A DNA stretch of 64,000 bases, from positions 50,759 through 114,758 of the forward strand of contig JAJNPV010000011.1 in assembly GCA_021155195.1 (NCBI GenBank), given 5' to 3'. The notes beneath the pieces were generated by a model. It searched no databases and was not told the DNA's origin. It was given only the letters and a program-made list of their open reading frames with translations. The position numbers and the translations under genes are program-made. This document shows, in pieces, positions 27,946 to 36,269 of the stretch. Within the stretch, counting starts at the first letter, position 1, and the number at the start of each line of letters is the position of its first letter. Origin of the DNA: Ohtaekwangia sp. (lineage in GTDB: Bacteria > Bacteroidota > Bacteroidia > Cytophagales > Cyclobacteriaceae).

Positions 27946-29838
27946 ATGAAGCCCACTCGCTACTTTGTAATCGATTTCGATAGCACATTTACAAAAGTTG
28001 AAGCCTTTGATGCCCTCGCTGAAATTTCTTTAAAGGATCATCCAAATGTTGAAAAACTTAAACAGCAAATCTTTGACATCACCAATCAGGGCATGGATGG
28101 CTCAATTTCCTTTCGGGAATCACTTGAAAAACGAATTGAAATCCTGGCACCTAACAAAAGACACTTAGAACAATTGGTGGTTGTACTGCGAGAGTTGGTT
28201 TCGGAATCTTTTAAACGAAACCGGGAGTTTCTTCAGACCTATGCCGATTACATTTATATCATCTCCAATGGGTTTCATGCCTTCATCGATCCTATCGTTA
28301 CTGAATTTGGAATTAAACCAGAAAATATCCGTGCCAATCGATTTCATTTTGATGAACAAGGGAATGTAACGGGGTTTGACAAAGAAAATCCGCTTTCGCA
28401 GAATAATGGAAAAGTGGAACAATTGAAACGCCTGAACCTGCCGGGCGATGTGTTTGTTGTAGGCGATGGCTATACCGATTATGAAATAAAGCAGGCAGGA
28501 CTCGCTAACAAGTTTTTTGCTTTTACCGAAAATGTGGAACGCGAAAAAGTATTGAGCAAAGCCGATCATATTGCTCCTAGTTTAGATGAATTTTTATACC
28601 TCAATAAATTGAATACAGCTATCTCCTATCCAAAAAACAGAATCAATGTTCTGTTACTTGAAAATGTTCATCCCTATGCGGTTGAAGCATTTAAAGCCGA
28701 AGGTTTCAATGTGGAAGTCTATCCGGCCGGGCTTGACGAAGATGAATTGTGCGAGAAGATAAAAAATGTTTCGGTGTTAGGAATTCGATCTAAGACAAAT
28801 GTAACTTCCAAGGTGCTGGAAAACGCTAATCGCTTGATGACAATCGGTGCGTTTTGCATTGGCACAAATCAAATTGATTTGAAGGAAGCGACTAAACGAG
28901 GCATTGCCGTATTTAATGCGCCTTATAGCAATACTCGCTCTGTTGTAGAGTTAGTGATTGGTGAAATCATTATGCTAATCCGCAACCTGCCAGATAAGTT
29001 TGCTAAGATGCATGAGGGAAAGTGGGATAAATCAGCCAGTGGAAGTTTTGAAATACGAGGTAAGAAATTAGGCATAGTTGGATATGGAAATATTGGTTCA
29101 CAACTTTCTGTTGTAGCCGAAGCCATTGGACTGAATGTTTACTACTATGATCGCGAGGAACGATTAGCACTTGGCAATGCTACCAAGTGTAAATCCTTAA
29201 AGGAATTATTGGAGCAAGTTGATATCATCTCTCTGCATGTAGACGGGCGCAAGGAGAACACCAACTTAATCGGGCAAACCGAATTTGATTTGATGAAGAA
29301 AGGTGTCATTTTTCTAAATCTCAGCCGTGGCCACATTGTTGATATTTCTGCACTCAAGAAAAATATTGAGAATGGAAAAGTTGCCGGTTGCGGCATTGAT
29401 GTATTTCCGCATGAGCCAAAGAGTAATAATGAAGGATTTGTTTCTGAACTACGCGGACTACCAAATACTATCTTAACCCCACACATCGGGGGTAGTACAT
29501 TAGAGGCTCAAGAAAACATTGCCACGTTTGTATCAGGTAAATTTCTGGATTACATCAATACAGGTGGAACGAGCATCAGTGTAAATTTCCCCAATCTTTC
29601 ATTGCCTATTTTAGAAAATGCGCATCGGTTAATTCACATTCATAGCAACGTGCCTGGTATTCTTGCCAAGATCAACCAGATTCTAGCTAATAATGACATT
29701 AACATAGTTGGTCAATATCTTAAAACCAATGAAAATATTGGGTATGTTATCACTGATATTGATAAGGAATACGACAAGGAAGTGATTAAGGAACTAAGGA
29801 GTATTGATAACACAATTAAGTTCCGGGTGTTGTATTAA
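27946..29838 (+). CDS. Fused phosphoserine phosphatase-like/phosphoglycerate dehydrogenase
   Basis: Bifunctional-looking protein of 630 residues. Residues 1-220 form a HAD phosphatase of the SerB type: D10 and D12 in DFDSTFT, ISNG, the lysine in NGKVEQL, and GDGYTDYE. Residues about 225-540 form D-3-phosphoglycerate dehydrogenase: the arginine in LGIRSKT, NAD-binding GIVGYGNIGS, glutamate in CGIDVFPHEP, histidine in LTPHIGGST. An ACT domain (about 555-630) ends the protein and probably senses serine. First and last steps of serine synthesis would thus sit in one chain. The phosphatase motifs all appear intact. The missing middle step is offered by the SerC-like gene 770 bp downstream. Confidence 0.88.
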   Translation: MKPTRYFVIDFDSTFTKVEAFDALAEISLKDHPNVEKLKQQIFDITNQGMDGSISFRESLEKRIEILAPNKRHLEQLVVVLRELVSESFKRNREFLQTYADYIYIISNGFHAFIDPIVTEFGIKPENIRANRFHFDEQGNVTGFDKENPLSQNNGKVEQLKRLNLPGDVFVVGDGYTDYEIKQAGLANKFFAFTENVEREKVLSKADHIAPSLDEFLYLNKLNTAISYPKNRINVLLLENVHPYAVEAFKAEGFNVEVYPAGLDEDELCEKIKNVSVLGIRSKTNVTSKVLENANRLMTIGAFCIGTNQIDLKEATKRGIAVFNAPYSNTRSVVELVIGEIIMLIRNLPDKFAKMHEGKWDKSASGSFEIRGKKLGIVGYGNIGSQLSVVAEAIGLNVYYYDREERLALGNATKCKSLKELLEQVDIISLHVDGRKENTNLIGQTEFDLMKKGVIFLNLSRGHIVDISALKKNIENGKVAGCGIDVFPHEPKSNNEGFVSELRGLPNTILTPHIGGSTLEAQENIATFVSGKFLDYINTGGTSISVNFPNLSLPILENAHRLIHIHSNVPGILAKINQILANNDINIVGQYLKTNENIGYVITDIDKEYDKEVIKELRSIDNTIKFRVLY

Positions 29839-29840
29839 CC

Positions 29841-30257
29841 CTAGTTGTGAACTTCGTGCACCGTTCGGTGCATGAATAACTCCCACTGCTTTCCCTTTTT
29901 GCGATAGACACGCACATATTGCAATGTATACGATCGATCTGGTCTCGTAACAGTTAGAGTTCCATTGGTAATTCCAATATCACCATGAATCTCAACTTCA
30001 ACTGAATCAATGTTGCGCGATAAGAAATTTCCTTTATTCTTCTCAACGCTCTTTATCCAACTTTCTTTCGAATCGACATTGCCAGTGCCATGCTTAAATC
30101 TAAAATCTGACGCGTAAGCTTTTTTAAGAAAAGAAACATTAGTAGCTACCACCGCTTGCTCAATGTTTTTTTCAAACGCTAACAAGCCTTGTTCCGCATC
30201 CTGGGCAAAAACCGAGAAGCTAATAGACCCTAGCAAAAAGAATAAGATCGCTTTCAT
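29841..30257 (-). CDS. Secreted NTF2/DUF4440-like protein
   Basis: Small exported protein of 138 residues from the chosen start (MKAILFFLLGS), where a signal peptide ends at VFAQ. The frame continues upstream to 30485 but that part lacks protein-like character. The rest is an NTF2/SnoaL-like fold (FLKKAYASDFRFKHGTG, and VRVYRKKGKQWELFMHRTVH). Function is unknown; such proteins bind or modify small molecules, or only bind. Its stop lies 2 bp from the stop of the convergent dehydrogenase gene. A perfect hairpin, TGCACCGTTCGGTGCA, lies inside its last codons and may slow transcription from either side. Confidence 0.65.
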   Translation of the reverse strand: MKAILFFLLGSISFSVFAQDAEQGLLAFEKNIEQAVVATNVSFLKKAYASDFRFKHGTGNVDSKESWIKSVEKNKGNFLSRNIDSVEVEIHGDIGITNGTLTVTRPDRSYTLQYVRVYRKKGKQWELFMHRTVHEVHN

Positions 30258-30609
30258 AAGGTAAGATAAAAAAGAAAAACCCACTGGATTTGGAGAGGTG
30301 TTTCTGAACCTCAAAAACGACAAGTTTTGAGCTGTCCATCGGTCGCAACCTTCTACTGTTAACCTGCTTTTAGGGCGAGGTCCGCCAGATGACGGATGAA
30401 GCCTGATTTTGTCCAAGAACTTTACTCGGTATTGTATAAATGTTAGGTTCAGCAAACGTGTCCCAAACCCAAGTGGATTTAACACTTCAAAAATACGAAA
30501 TCACCTATCGAATACATTCTTGATTATTCTCTAATTTTTTTGTAGCCAAGGGAATAATCATTTTGAGTGTCCGTCTCTTTAAAGTTACTTTGCATGAGCT
30601 ATCAATCCT
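30258..30609. other. Intergenic region with promoter at right end
   Basis: About 350 bp between divergent genes. The left part can be read as an extension of the NTF2-like frame but contains no recognisable domain. The only supported element is the promoter at 30562-30592. Confidence 0.5.
30562..30592 (+). promoter_or_regulatory. Bacteroidota-type promoter for the serC-like gene
   Basis: A TTTG -33 element (30562-30565), 19 bases, then TTACTTTG (30585-30592), which matches TAnnTTTG at seven of eight positions. It ends 17 bases before the start codon. Spacing and position fit the primary sigma factor of this phylum. Confidence 0.6.
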
Positions 30610-31680
30610 ATGATCAATTTTACTCCAGGGCCTTCTCAACTTTACTTTACAGTTGAAACACATGTGCGTCAGGCTTTTCGCGATGGCGTAACTTCCATGT
30701 CACATCGTAGCAAAGAGTTTGAAGTAATTTCTAAATCCGCTAAAGAAGGATTAAAAGAACTACTTGGCATCCCAAATGATTTCCATATTTTCTTTGTGGG
30801 TTCGGCCACAGAAATCTGGGAACGTACAATCCAAAATTTAGTACGTGAGCAATCACTACATTTTGTGAACGGAGCTTTCTCGAAACGATTTCATGAAATC
30901 GCAACACAACTTGGTAAATGTGCTACCAAAATTGAAGCTCCCTTAGGTCAAATTTTCGAATCGAATTACAAAATAGATTCGACTCTTGAACTGATTGCGC
31001 TTACTCATAACGAAACGAGTACAGGCGCCATGCTCTCGATGGATTTTATTAATCAATTCAGAACTCAATCTCCCGATTCATTAATCGTAGTAGATGCAGT
31101 ATCCTCTCTTCCTTACCCTCAGTTTAATTTTTCGAAGATTGACTCTGTATTCTTTTCAGTACAAAAAGGTTTTGGTTTACCGGCTGGTCTTGGTATCTGG
31201 ATTGTGAATGATCGTTGCATTGCTAAAGCCGAGTCGTTACAATCCAAAGGAATATCAATTGGCACGTACCATAACTTACCTACTTTACTTTCAAACGCTA
31301 AAAAGAATCAAACACCAGAAACACCTAACGTGCTGGGCATCTATCTGCTTGGTAAAGTGATTGAAGACTTTTTACGAAGAGGTATTTCAATCATCCGGAA
31401 GGAAACTGAATATAAGGCTGCCATTTTTTATCAAGCAATAAGTGCGCATCCACTTATGCAACCTTTTGTGAGCGATGCTAACGCGCGGTCGCAGACTGTG
31501 CTCGTTGCGGAAACAGGGAATCACACTGAATTAATTAAAAAGCAACTGGAAGCTCACGGCTTCTTTCCAGGCGATGGATATGGCGAACAAAAGAAAACCC
31601 AGTTAAGATTTGCTAACTTTCCTACCCACTCAAAAGAAACATTTGAACGATTAGTTGATCTTTTAGTGAACGTTAATTAA
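30610..31680 (+). CDS. serC: Phosphoserine aminotransferase-like protein
   Basis: Class V PLP aminotransferase of 356 residues. INFTPGPSQLY at the N-terminus is the SerC signature, the PLP-ring aspartate is in VVDAVSSLP, and the Schiff-base lysine is in SVQKGFGLPAG. In the pathway it converts 3-phosphohydroxypyruvate and glutamate to phosphoserine and 2-oxoglutarate. With the upstream fused SerB/SerA protein this gives a full serine route. It differs in places from classical SerC, so a related aminotransferase role is possible. It has its own promoter. Confidence 0.8.
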   Translation: MINFTPGPSQLYFTVETHVRQAFRDGVTSMSHRSKEFEVISKSAKEGLKELLGIPNDFHIFFVGSATEIWERTIQNLVREQSLHFVNGAFSKRFHEIATQLGKCATKIEAPLGQIFESNYKIDSTLELIALTHNETSTGAMLSMDFINQFRTQSPDSLIVVDAVSSLPYPQFNFSKIDSVFFSVQKGFGLPAGLGIWIVNDRCIAKAESLQSKGISIGTYHNLPTLLSNAKKNQTPETPNVLGIYLLGKVIEDFLRRGISIIRKETEYKAAIFYQAISAHPLMQPFVSDANARSQTVLVAETGNHTELIKKQLEAHGFFPGDGYGEQKKTQLRFANFPTHSKETFERLVDLLVNVN

Positions 31681-31685
31681 TATTT

Positions 31686-31790
31686 TTCACCATTTGAGAC
31701 ACGGAGGCACAAAGAATAAACAAACTATTTGCGCCACTCAACTCAAGAAGATAAAAATGAAACTTAGCGCCTCGAAGCCTCAATGGTGAA
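31686..31790. repeat. Long imperfect inverted repeat
   Basis: Left arm 31686-31710 (TTCACCATTTGAGACACGGA with GGCAC) and right arm 31767-31790 (GCGCCTCGAAGCCTCAATGG with TGAA) are imperfect complements separated by about 56 bases. The right arm is followed by a T-run. It resembles the CACGGAGGCACAAAG-type repeats scattered in environmental Bacteroidota genomes and may also terminate the serC-like transcript. Confidence 0.5.
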
Positions 31791-31876
31791 TGTTTTTTCC
31801 ATGTATAACCAAACAAGCCAATTAAACCTTGTTATATCTTTATAGTCAAACAAATTGGTGACCTAAAAACCTTCCC

Positions 31877-32413
31877 TTGGAGGACAAAGAACTTCTTCTT
31901 AAAATCAGAAATCAGGAAACGCGCAGCTATGGGTTTAATCTGCTGGTGCGTGCCTATCAGCAGCGCGTGTATTGGCATGTGCGTAAAATGGTAATCGACC
32001 ATGACGATGCGGATGATTTAACTCAAGAGGTATTTATTAAAGTGCACAAGAATATTGAAAGCTTTCGCGAAGACTCGCAGTTATTTACATGGATCTATCG
32101 AATTGCGACCAATGAATGTCTCACGTTCCTTAATAAAAAGAGAAGACGATTCTTTTTACCCTTAGAAGATGTAAGCAAAGAACTTTCAAATAAATTGGAT
32201 ACCTCTCCCGACATAAGCGGTGAGGATATTCAGAAGAAACTCCAAAAAGCATTGCTCAAATTACCGGACAAGCAACGGCTTGTTTTCAATATGAAATACT
32301 TTGATGAACTTCCCTATGAGGATATCTCGGAAATAACAGGTACCAGTGTAGGCGCCCTAAAAGCCAGTTTTCACCATGCGGTAAAGAAAATAGAAGATTA
32401 TCTGACTGCCTGA
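31877..32413 (+). CDS. ECF-family RNA polymerase sigma factor
   Basis: Sigma-70 family protein of 178 residues. Region 2 contains DDADDLTQEVFIKVHKNI and the FTWIYRIATNE helix; region 4 contains LPDKQRLVFNMKYFDELPYEDIS and GTSVGALKASFHHAVKK. The frame opens with a TTG (31877) and has no ATG before region 2, so a TTG start is the best reading, which is rare and would give low translation. It leads a run of closely spaced genes (gaps 36, 7 and 8 bp) encoding a membrane partner, a Spy-like protein and a barrel, so it probably controls an envelope response. Confidence 0.9.
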   Translation: MEDKELLLKIRNQETRSYGFNLLVRAYQQRVYWHVRKMVIDHDDADDLTQEVFIKVHKNIESFREDSQLFTWIYRIATNECLTFLNKKRRRFFLPLEDVSKELSNKLDTSPDISGEDIQKKLQKALLKLPDKQRLVFNMKYFDELPYEDISEITGTSVGALKASFHHAVKKIEDYLTA

Positions 32414-32449
32414 TTAAACTTTTTAGAACCTAATGAGTCATATCAACAA

Positions 32450-32863
32450 ATGAAAAAACTAGAAGACATCCCCAAAAAGAACATTTTTGAAGTCCCGGAA
32501 GGGTATTTCGAAAAGCTCCCGGGCATTATTCAGGCGCGGGTGGTTAAACCAGAGCCGGTTAGAATATGGGTAACCTCCTTGAAATATGCCCTGCCCGTTC
32601 TAGCCATTATGGCTTTTGGAATTTTCTGGTTTTCGGGTAATTCCGAGAAATCGTTTGATGAACAATTGGCTGGTATTCAAACCGAGCAGTTGATTGCTTA
32701 CTTAAATGATGCAGATCTTCAAATAGATGATTTGAGTGAAACCGTGGGCTGGAATGAATTTGATTTGATGGAGTTAGAGAATAAAGTGTACGCTACATTT
32801 GAAATCACAGATGATGATCTGGATTTGTTGTTGGATGAATTTAATGAACCTGAAAATTTCTAA
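32450..32863 (+). CDS. Single-span membrane protein, candidate anti-sigma factor
   Basis: Protein of 137 residues with a soluble N-terminal segment (1-40), one membrane helix (about 45-62, YALPVLAIMAFGIFWF) and an acidic C-terminal half rich in D and E. It lacks the zinc-binding HxxxCxxC of classical anti-sigma factors. The position just after the sigma gene and the single membrane span make it a likely regulator of that sigma factor; this is inference from context. The acidic tail would be periplasmic if the short N-terminus faces the cytoplasm. Confidence 0.65.
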   Translation: MKKLEDIPKKNIFEVPEGYFEKLPGIIQARVVKPEPVRIWVTSLKYALPVLAIMAFGIFWFSGNSEKSFDEQLAGIQTEQLIAYLNDADLQIDDLSETVGWNEFDLMELENKVYATFEITDDDLDLLLDEFNEPENF

Positions 32864-32870
32864 ATTGACT

Positions 32871-33383
32871 ATGAGAAAAATATTAATACTTGGGTTATGC
32901 CTCCTTAGCAGTTGGGGAGTTTTTGCGCAAGAGCAAACCGATCCTGAAGTTACACAGGACCCCAAAGTGCAGGAGAAAATAAAAAACCTGCGAATTGCCT
33001 ATATCTCTGATAAACTAGGCTTAACGCCCGAACAGGCAGAAAAGTTTTGGCCAGTATATCGTGAGTTTTCAGACAAACGAAGGGAAATTCGACAAGAATT
33101 TGTGGAATCACGCAAGGATATAAAGCAAGATAATCCTGATCAGGCTAAGCAGGAGGAATTGGTAAAGCTCGGGCTCGCACTTAAACAACGTGAACTTGAT
33201 CTTGAAAAAATATATTCCGAACGTCTGTTAAAAGTGATAACCGCTCAGCAAATGTTAAATTTGCGAAGAGCAGAAGGAGACTTTCAGCGAATCATTCTCG
33301 AACAAATTCAACAACGCAGAACAATGCAACAACGCAATGAGACGATTCGTGAGCGAAATCAACGCCTGAAGCAGCGGAATTAA
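32871..33383 (+). CDS. Periplasmic Spy/CpxP-like protein
   Basis: Exported helical protein of 170 residues. The frame can be read from 32799, but ATG 32871 (MRKILILGLCLLSSWG to FAQ) gives a signal peptide and is preferred. LGLTPEQAEKFWPVY recalls the LTxxQ motif of Spy/CpxP chaperones and of periplasmic metal-sensing proteins. The rest is a long, charged, glutamine- and arginine-rich helix ending QRLKQRN. It begins 7 bp after the membrane partner, suggesting it feeds back on the sigma system, as CpxP does in other bacteria (analogy only). Confidence 0.75.
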   Translation: MRKILILGLCLLSSWGVFAQEQTDPEVTQDPKVQEKIKNLRIAYISDKLGLTPEQAEKFWPVYREFSDKRREIRQEFVESRKDIKQDNPDQAKQEELVKLGLALKQRELDLEKIYSERLLKVITAQQMLNLRRAEGDFQRIILEQIQQRRTMQQRNETIRERNQRLKQRN

Positions 33384-33391
33384 CATACATT

Positions 33392-34342
33392 GTGTTTCGA
33401 AAAAAGATTCTGATAATCATAGTATCATCAGTTTGTTTAACCTCCGCGTGGGGACAGCAAACTGATTCTGCTTTATTATACAACGACCCCTACATAGCTG
33501 AACTTGATTCTCTATTAAATGAACCAGGTTCATCTGATTTTTTAAAACTGATTGATAGCCTGATTAATCTTCCCGCTCCTGCTATCAAATCGCAAATGAT
33601 CGTAAGGCTTGGCTACAATAGTAATGTGGTGTCTGCAAGTAGAACAATTGGGCTTAATCAATTTGGAATGGCACCCGGCATCTCCTATTATCATAAATCA
33701 GGTTTTTATGCAGATGCCACCGGCTACTGGAGTGAAGAATATGAGCCCAATTATTATCTCACAGTAGGTTCGGTTGGGTATATGAATAGTCCTACCAAAT
33801 GGTGGTCGTTCATGACGGAATACAGTCGTTACATGTATTCCCGTCTAAATGAAGATGACTACATCGCCTACAAAAACAATGTGGGTGTATCTAATTTTTT
33901 TGATGTTGGATTATTTACGTTCCGATTAGATTACCAATTCTATTTTGGTGATAAAACTGCGCATCGAATCAGTCCCAGCATTATGCTTAACCTTTACAAA
34001 ACCAATGTTGGAATCTTTGATCGCGTTGCTTTTTACCCGATGTGTTCTGTTTTATTGGGCAACGAACAATGGACAAAGAATACCCCCTATCCCCTGGCAT
34101 TAACCCGGCTTGGCTTTCTGTATTTATGGAGAAACAACTTACCACGCTACTATACAGAAACCTTTAACAAGTTTGGTGTGCTTAATTATTCGTTTGTTGC
34201 CCCCCTTGCAGTTACCGTTAAACAATGGACTTTCTTAGTAAGCTATACATATAACATTCCGAAATCACTTTCAGGTGAGCCTATCGAATTGGTTAATGCA
34301 GGCTACATTTCAGCAAGTATTTCCAAAAGAGTCAAATTCTAG
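33392..34342 (+). CDS. Predicted outer-membrane beta-barrel protein
   Basis: Protein of 316 residues reading from a GTG at 33392; no in-frame ATG precedes the signal peptide (FRKKILIIIVSSVCLTSA to WGQ). After a short helical segment (SDFLKLIDSLINLP) the rest shows alternating aromatic and polar residues of a barrel (GFYADATGYW, FRLDYQFYFGDK, WTFLVSYTYNIP). The C-terminal residue pattern SISKRVKF ends in phenylalanine, as barrel proteins do. Specific function is unknown. It begins 8 bp after the Spy-like gene and is probably the last member of the sigma operon. Confidence 0.65.
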   Translation: MFRKKILIIIVSSVCLTSAWGQQTDSALLYNDPYIAELDSLLNEPGSSDFLKLIDSLINLPAPAIKSQMIVRLGYNSNVVSASRTIGLNQFGMAPGISYYHKSGFYADATGYWSEEYEPNYYLTVGSVGYMNSPTKWWSFMTEYSRYMYSRLNEDDYIAYKNNVGVSNFFDVGLFTFRLDYQFYFGDKTAHRISPSIMLNLYKTNVGIFDRVAFYPMCSVLLGNEQWTKNTPYPLALTRLGFLYLWRNNLPRYYTETFNKFGVLNYSFVAPLAVTVKQWTFLVSYTYNIPKSLSGEPIELVNAGYISASISKRVKF

Positions 34343-34361
34343 TTTGTTCCTGTAAAAGCCA

Positions 34362-34392
34362 TTTGAATCTTAACGCTTATTCTATAAGTTTC
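34362..34392 (+). promoter_or_regulatory. Bacteroidota-type promoter for the M1 peptidase
   Basis: TTTG at 34362-34365, 19 bases, then TAAGTTTC at 34385-34392 (seven of eight matches to TAnnTTTG), ending 17 bases before the start codon. The geometry equals that of the serC-like promoter. Confidence 0.6.
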
Positions 34393-34409
34393 GAACTTAA
34401 TTCCTCTTT

Positions 34410-36260
34410 ATGAAATTGTTTTTTCTGATTGTCTTCATTTCATCAACCACCCTCTCATTCTGTCAGGATTATCGCTGGCAACAACGCGTAGAGTACTCAA
34501 TGAATGTTCATCTGAATACAACAAACCATCGGCTTACGGGCGACCAAAAATTAGAGTACTATAATAACTCCCCAGATACACTCACTAAAGTGTATTATCA
34601 TCTCTTCTTTAATGCTTTTCAGCCCGGCAGCATGATGGACGTGAGGTCGCGCAATCTTCCTGATCCTGACCGAAGAGTGATGGATCGGATCTCTAAACTA
34701 AAAGCAGATGAGATTGGCTACCAACATATTCAATCTCTCAAACAAGATGGAAAAGCTATTACCTACAAAGTAGACGGAACATTATTGGAAGTAACACTTG
34801 CCAAACCTTTACTTCCTAAAACAAAAACAACCCTTGAAATGACTTTCGAAGCACAGGTGCCAATTCAAATTCGAAGATCAGGAAGAGACAACCGCGAAGG
34901 AATCGCCTATTCTATGACGCAATGGTATCCAAAATTAGCGGAGTATGATTTTCAAGGATGGCATGCCTATCAATATGTTGCGCGTGAGTTTCAAGGCGTG
35001 TGGGGAGATTTTGATGTAACGATTAAAATAGATCCAAAATTTGTAATCGGAGGAACTGGCAAATTACAGAACCCGCAAGAAATTGGTCATGGTTATGAAA
35101 AACCCGGCTCTGCCGTAAAAAGACCAAATGGAGATTTGACCTGGCATTTTGTTGCAAAGGATGTAATTGACTTTGCGTGGGTAGCCGATCCTGATTTTAC
35201 TCACGATCGGGCTCAGGTTCCCAATGGTCCTGAGTTGCATTTCTTCTACCAGAAAAATGAAAAGACATCTGAGACCTGGAGACGCATGGAGGGTGTAGCC
35301 GTTCAATTATTTGAATTTCTTAATAAGAATTTTGGGAAGTACCCCTTCGATACCTACTCAGTTATTCAAGGTGGAGACGGTGGTATGGAGTATCCAATGT
35401 GCACACTTATTATGGGTGAGGGTAGCCAGGCCGGATTAAATGGTGTGATGGCACATGAAGTAACACACAGTTGGTTTCAAATGACGTTGGCTTCTAACGA
35501 AGCCCTTTATGCCTGGATGGATGAAGGCTTCACAGATTTTGCCAGTGAAGAAGCACTGAATTCAATTTACAATGAGCCTGTAACCCATTCAGGAAGTTAT
35601 AGAAGTTATTATGGATTAGTAAGTAGTGGGTTGCATGAGCCCGCTAGTCAGCATTCCGACCACTTTACTACAAATCGTGCTTATAGTACTGCAGCATATG
35701 GTATGGGATCCATTTTTCTTCATCAGTTAAAATATATTATTGGTACTGAAAATTTCTATGCTGGAATGTTACGGTACTACAATACGTGGAAAATGAGGCA
35801 TCCCGAACCCAATGACTTCTTGAGGATAATGGAAAAGACATCAGGAATGCAATTGCATTGGTACTATCGATACTGGATTCAAACCACCAAGCATATCGAT
35901 TATGACATTGGTAGTGTCATTGATAAAGATGGATCGGCCTTGGTTGAATTGAAGCGTATGGGAGAATTTCCGATGCCAATCGATTTGCTGGTTACTTACA
36001 AAGATGGTAGCAAAGAACTTTTTTACATTCCTATGAATGAACAAATGGGGCGCAAACCAATCGAAGATAAATCGATTAAAAGAATTGATGCGGAAGCCTG
36101 GCCATGGGTAAATCCTACTTATACACTAAATATTGCAAGAAAAACCAGTGATATTGAAAGCATTGAAATTGATCCAAGTGGCAGACTTGCCGACATTGAT
36201 CAGAAAAATAATGTGCTTAAAATGGCTGACATCAAACCTTTCAGTAATCCTGTAAGGTAA
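34410..36260 (+). CDS. M1-family zinc metallopeptidase
   Basis: Secreted aminopeptidase-type protein of 616 residues with a signal peptide ending near SFCQ. The zinc site is complete: H349-E350-V-T-H353 and E372 in MDEGFTD. The exopeptidase motif is GGMEYP (325-330). The N-terminal beta domain (about 25-240) and catalytic domain are clear. The substrate is probably peptides in the periplasm or outside the cell. It has its own promoter, so it need not belong to the sigma operon before it. Confidence 0.9.
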   Translation: MKLFFLIVFISSTTLSFCQDYRWQQRVEYSMNVHLNTTNHRLTGDQKLEYYNNSPDTLTKVYYHLFFNAFQPGSMMDVRSRNLPDPDRRVMDRISKLKADEIGYQHIQSLKQDGKAITYKVDGTLLEVTLAKPLLPKTKTTLEMTFEAQVPIQIRRSGRDNREGIAYSMTQWYPKLAEYDFQGWHAYQYVAREFQGVWGDFDVTIKIDPKFVIGGTGKLQNPQEIGHGYEKPGSAVKRPNGDLTWHFVAKDVIDFAWVADPDFTHDRAQVPNGPELHFFYQKNEKTSETWRRMEGVAVQLFEFLNKNFGKYPFDTYSVIQGGDGGMEYPMCTLIMGEGSQAGLNGVMAHEVTHSWFQMTLASNEALYAWMDEGFTDFASEEALNSIYNEPVTHSGSYRSYYGLVSSGLHEPASQHSDHFTTNRAYSTAAYGMGSIFLHQLKYIIGTENFYAGMLRYYNTWKMRHPEPNDFLRIMEKTSGMQLHWYYRYWIQTTKHIDYDIGSVIDKDGSALVELKRMGEFPMPIDLLVTYKDGSKELFYIPMNEQMGRKPIEDKSIKRIDAEAWPWVNPTYTLNIARKTSDIESIEIDPSGRLADIDQKNNVLKMADIKPFSNPVR

Positions 36261-36269
36261 TGTAAATAA

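Noticed and set aside
30258..30485. N-terminal extension of the NTF2-like gene
   Set aside because: The extension lacks protein character and would bury the clear signal peptide that begins at 30257.
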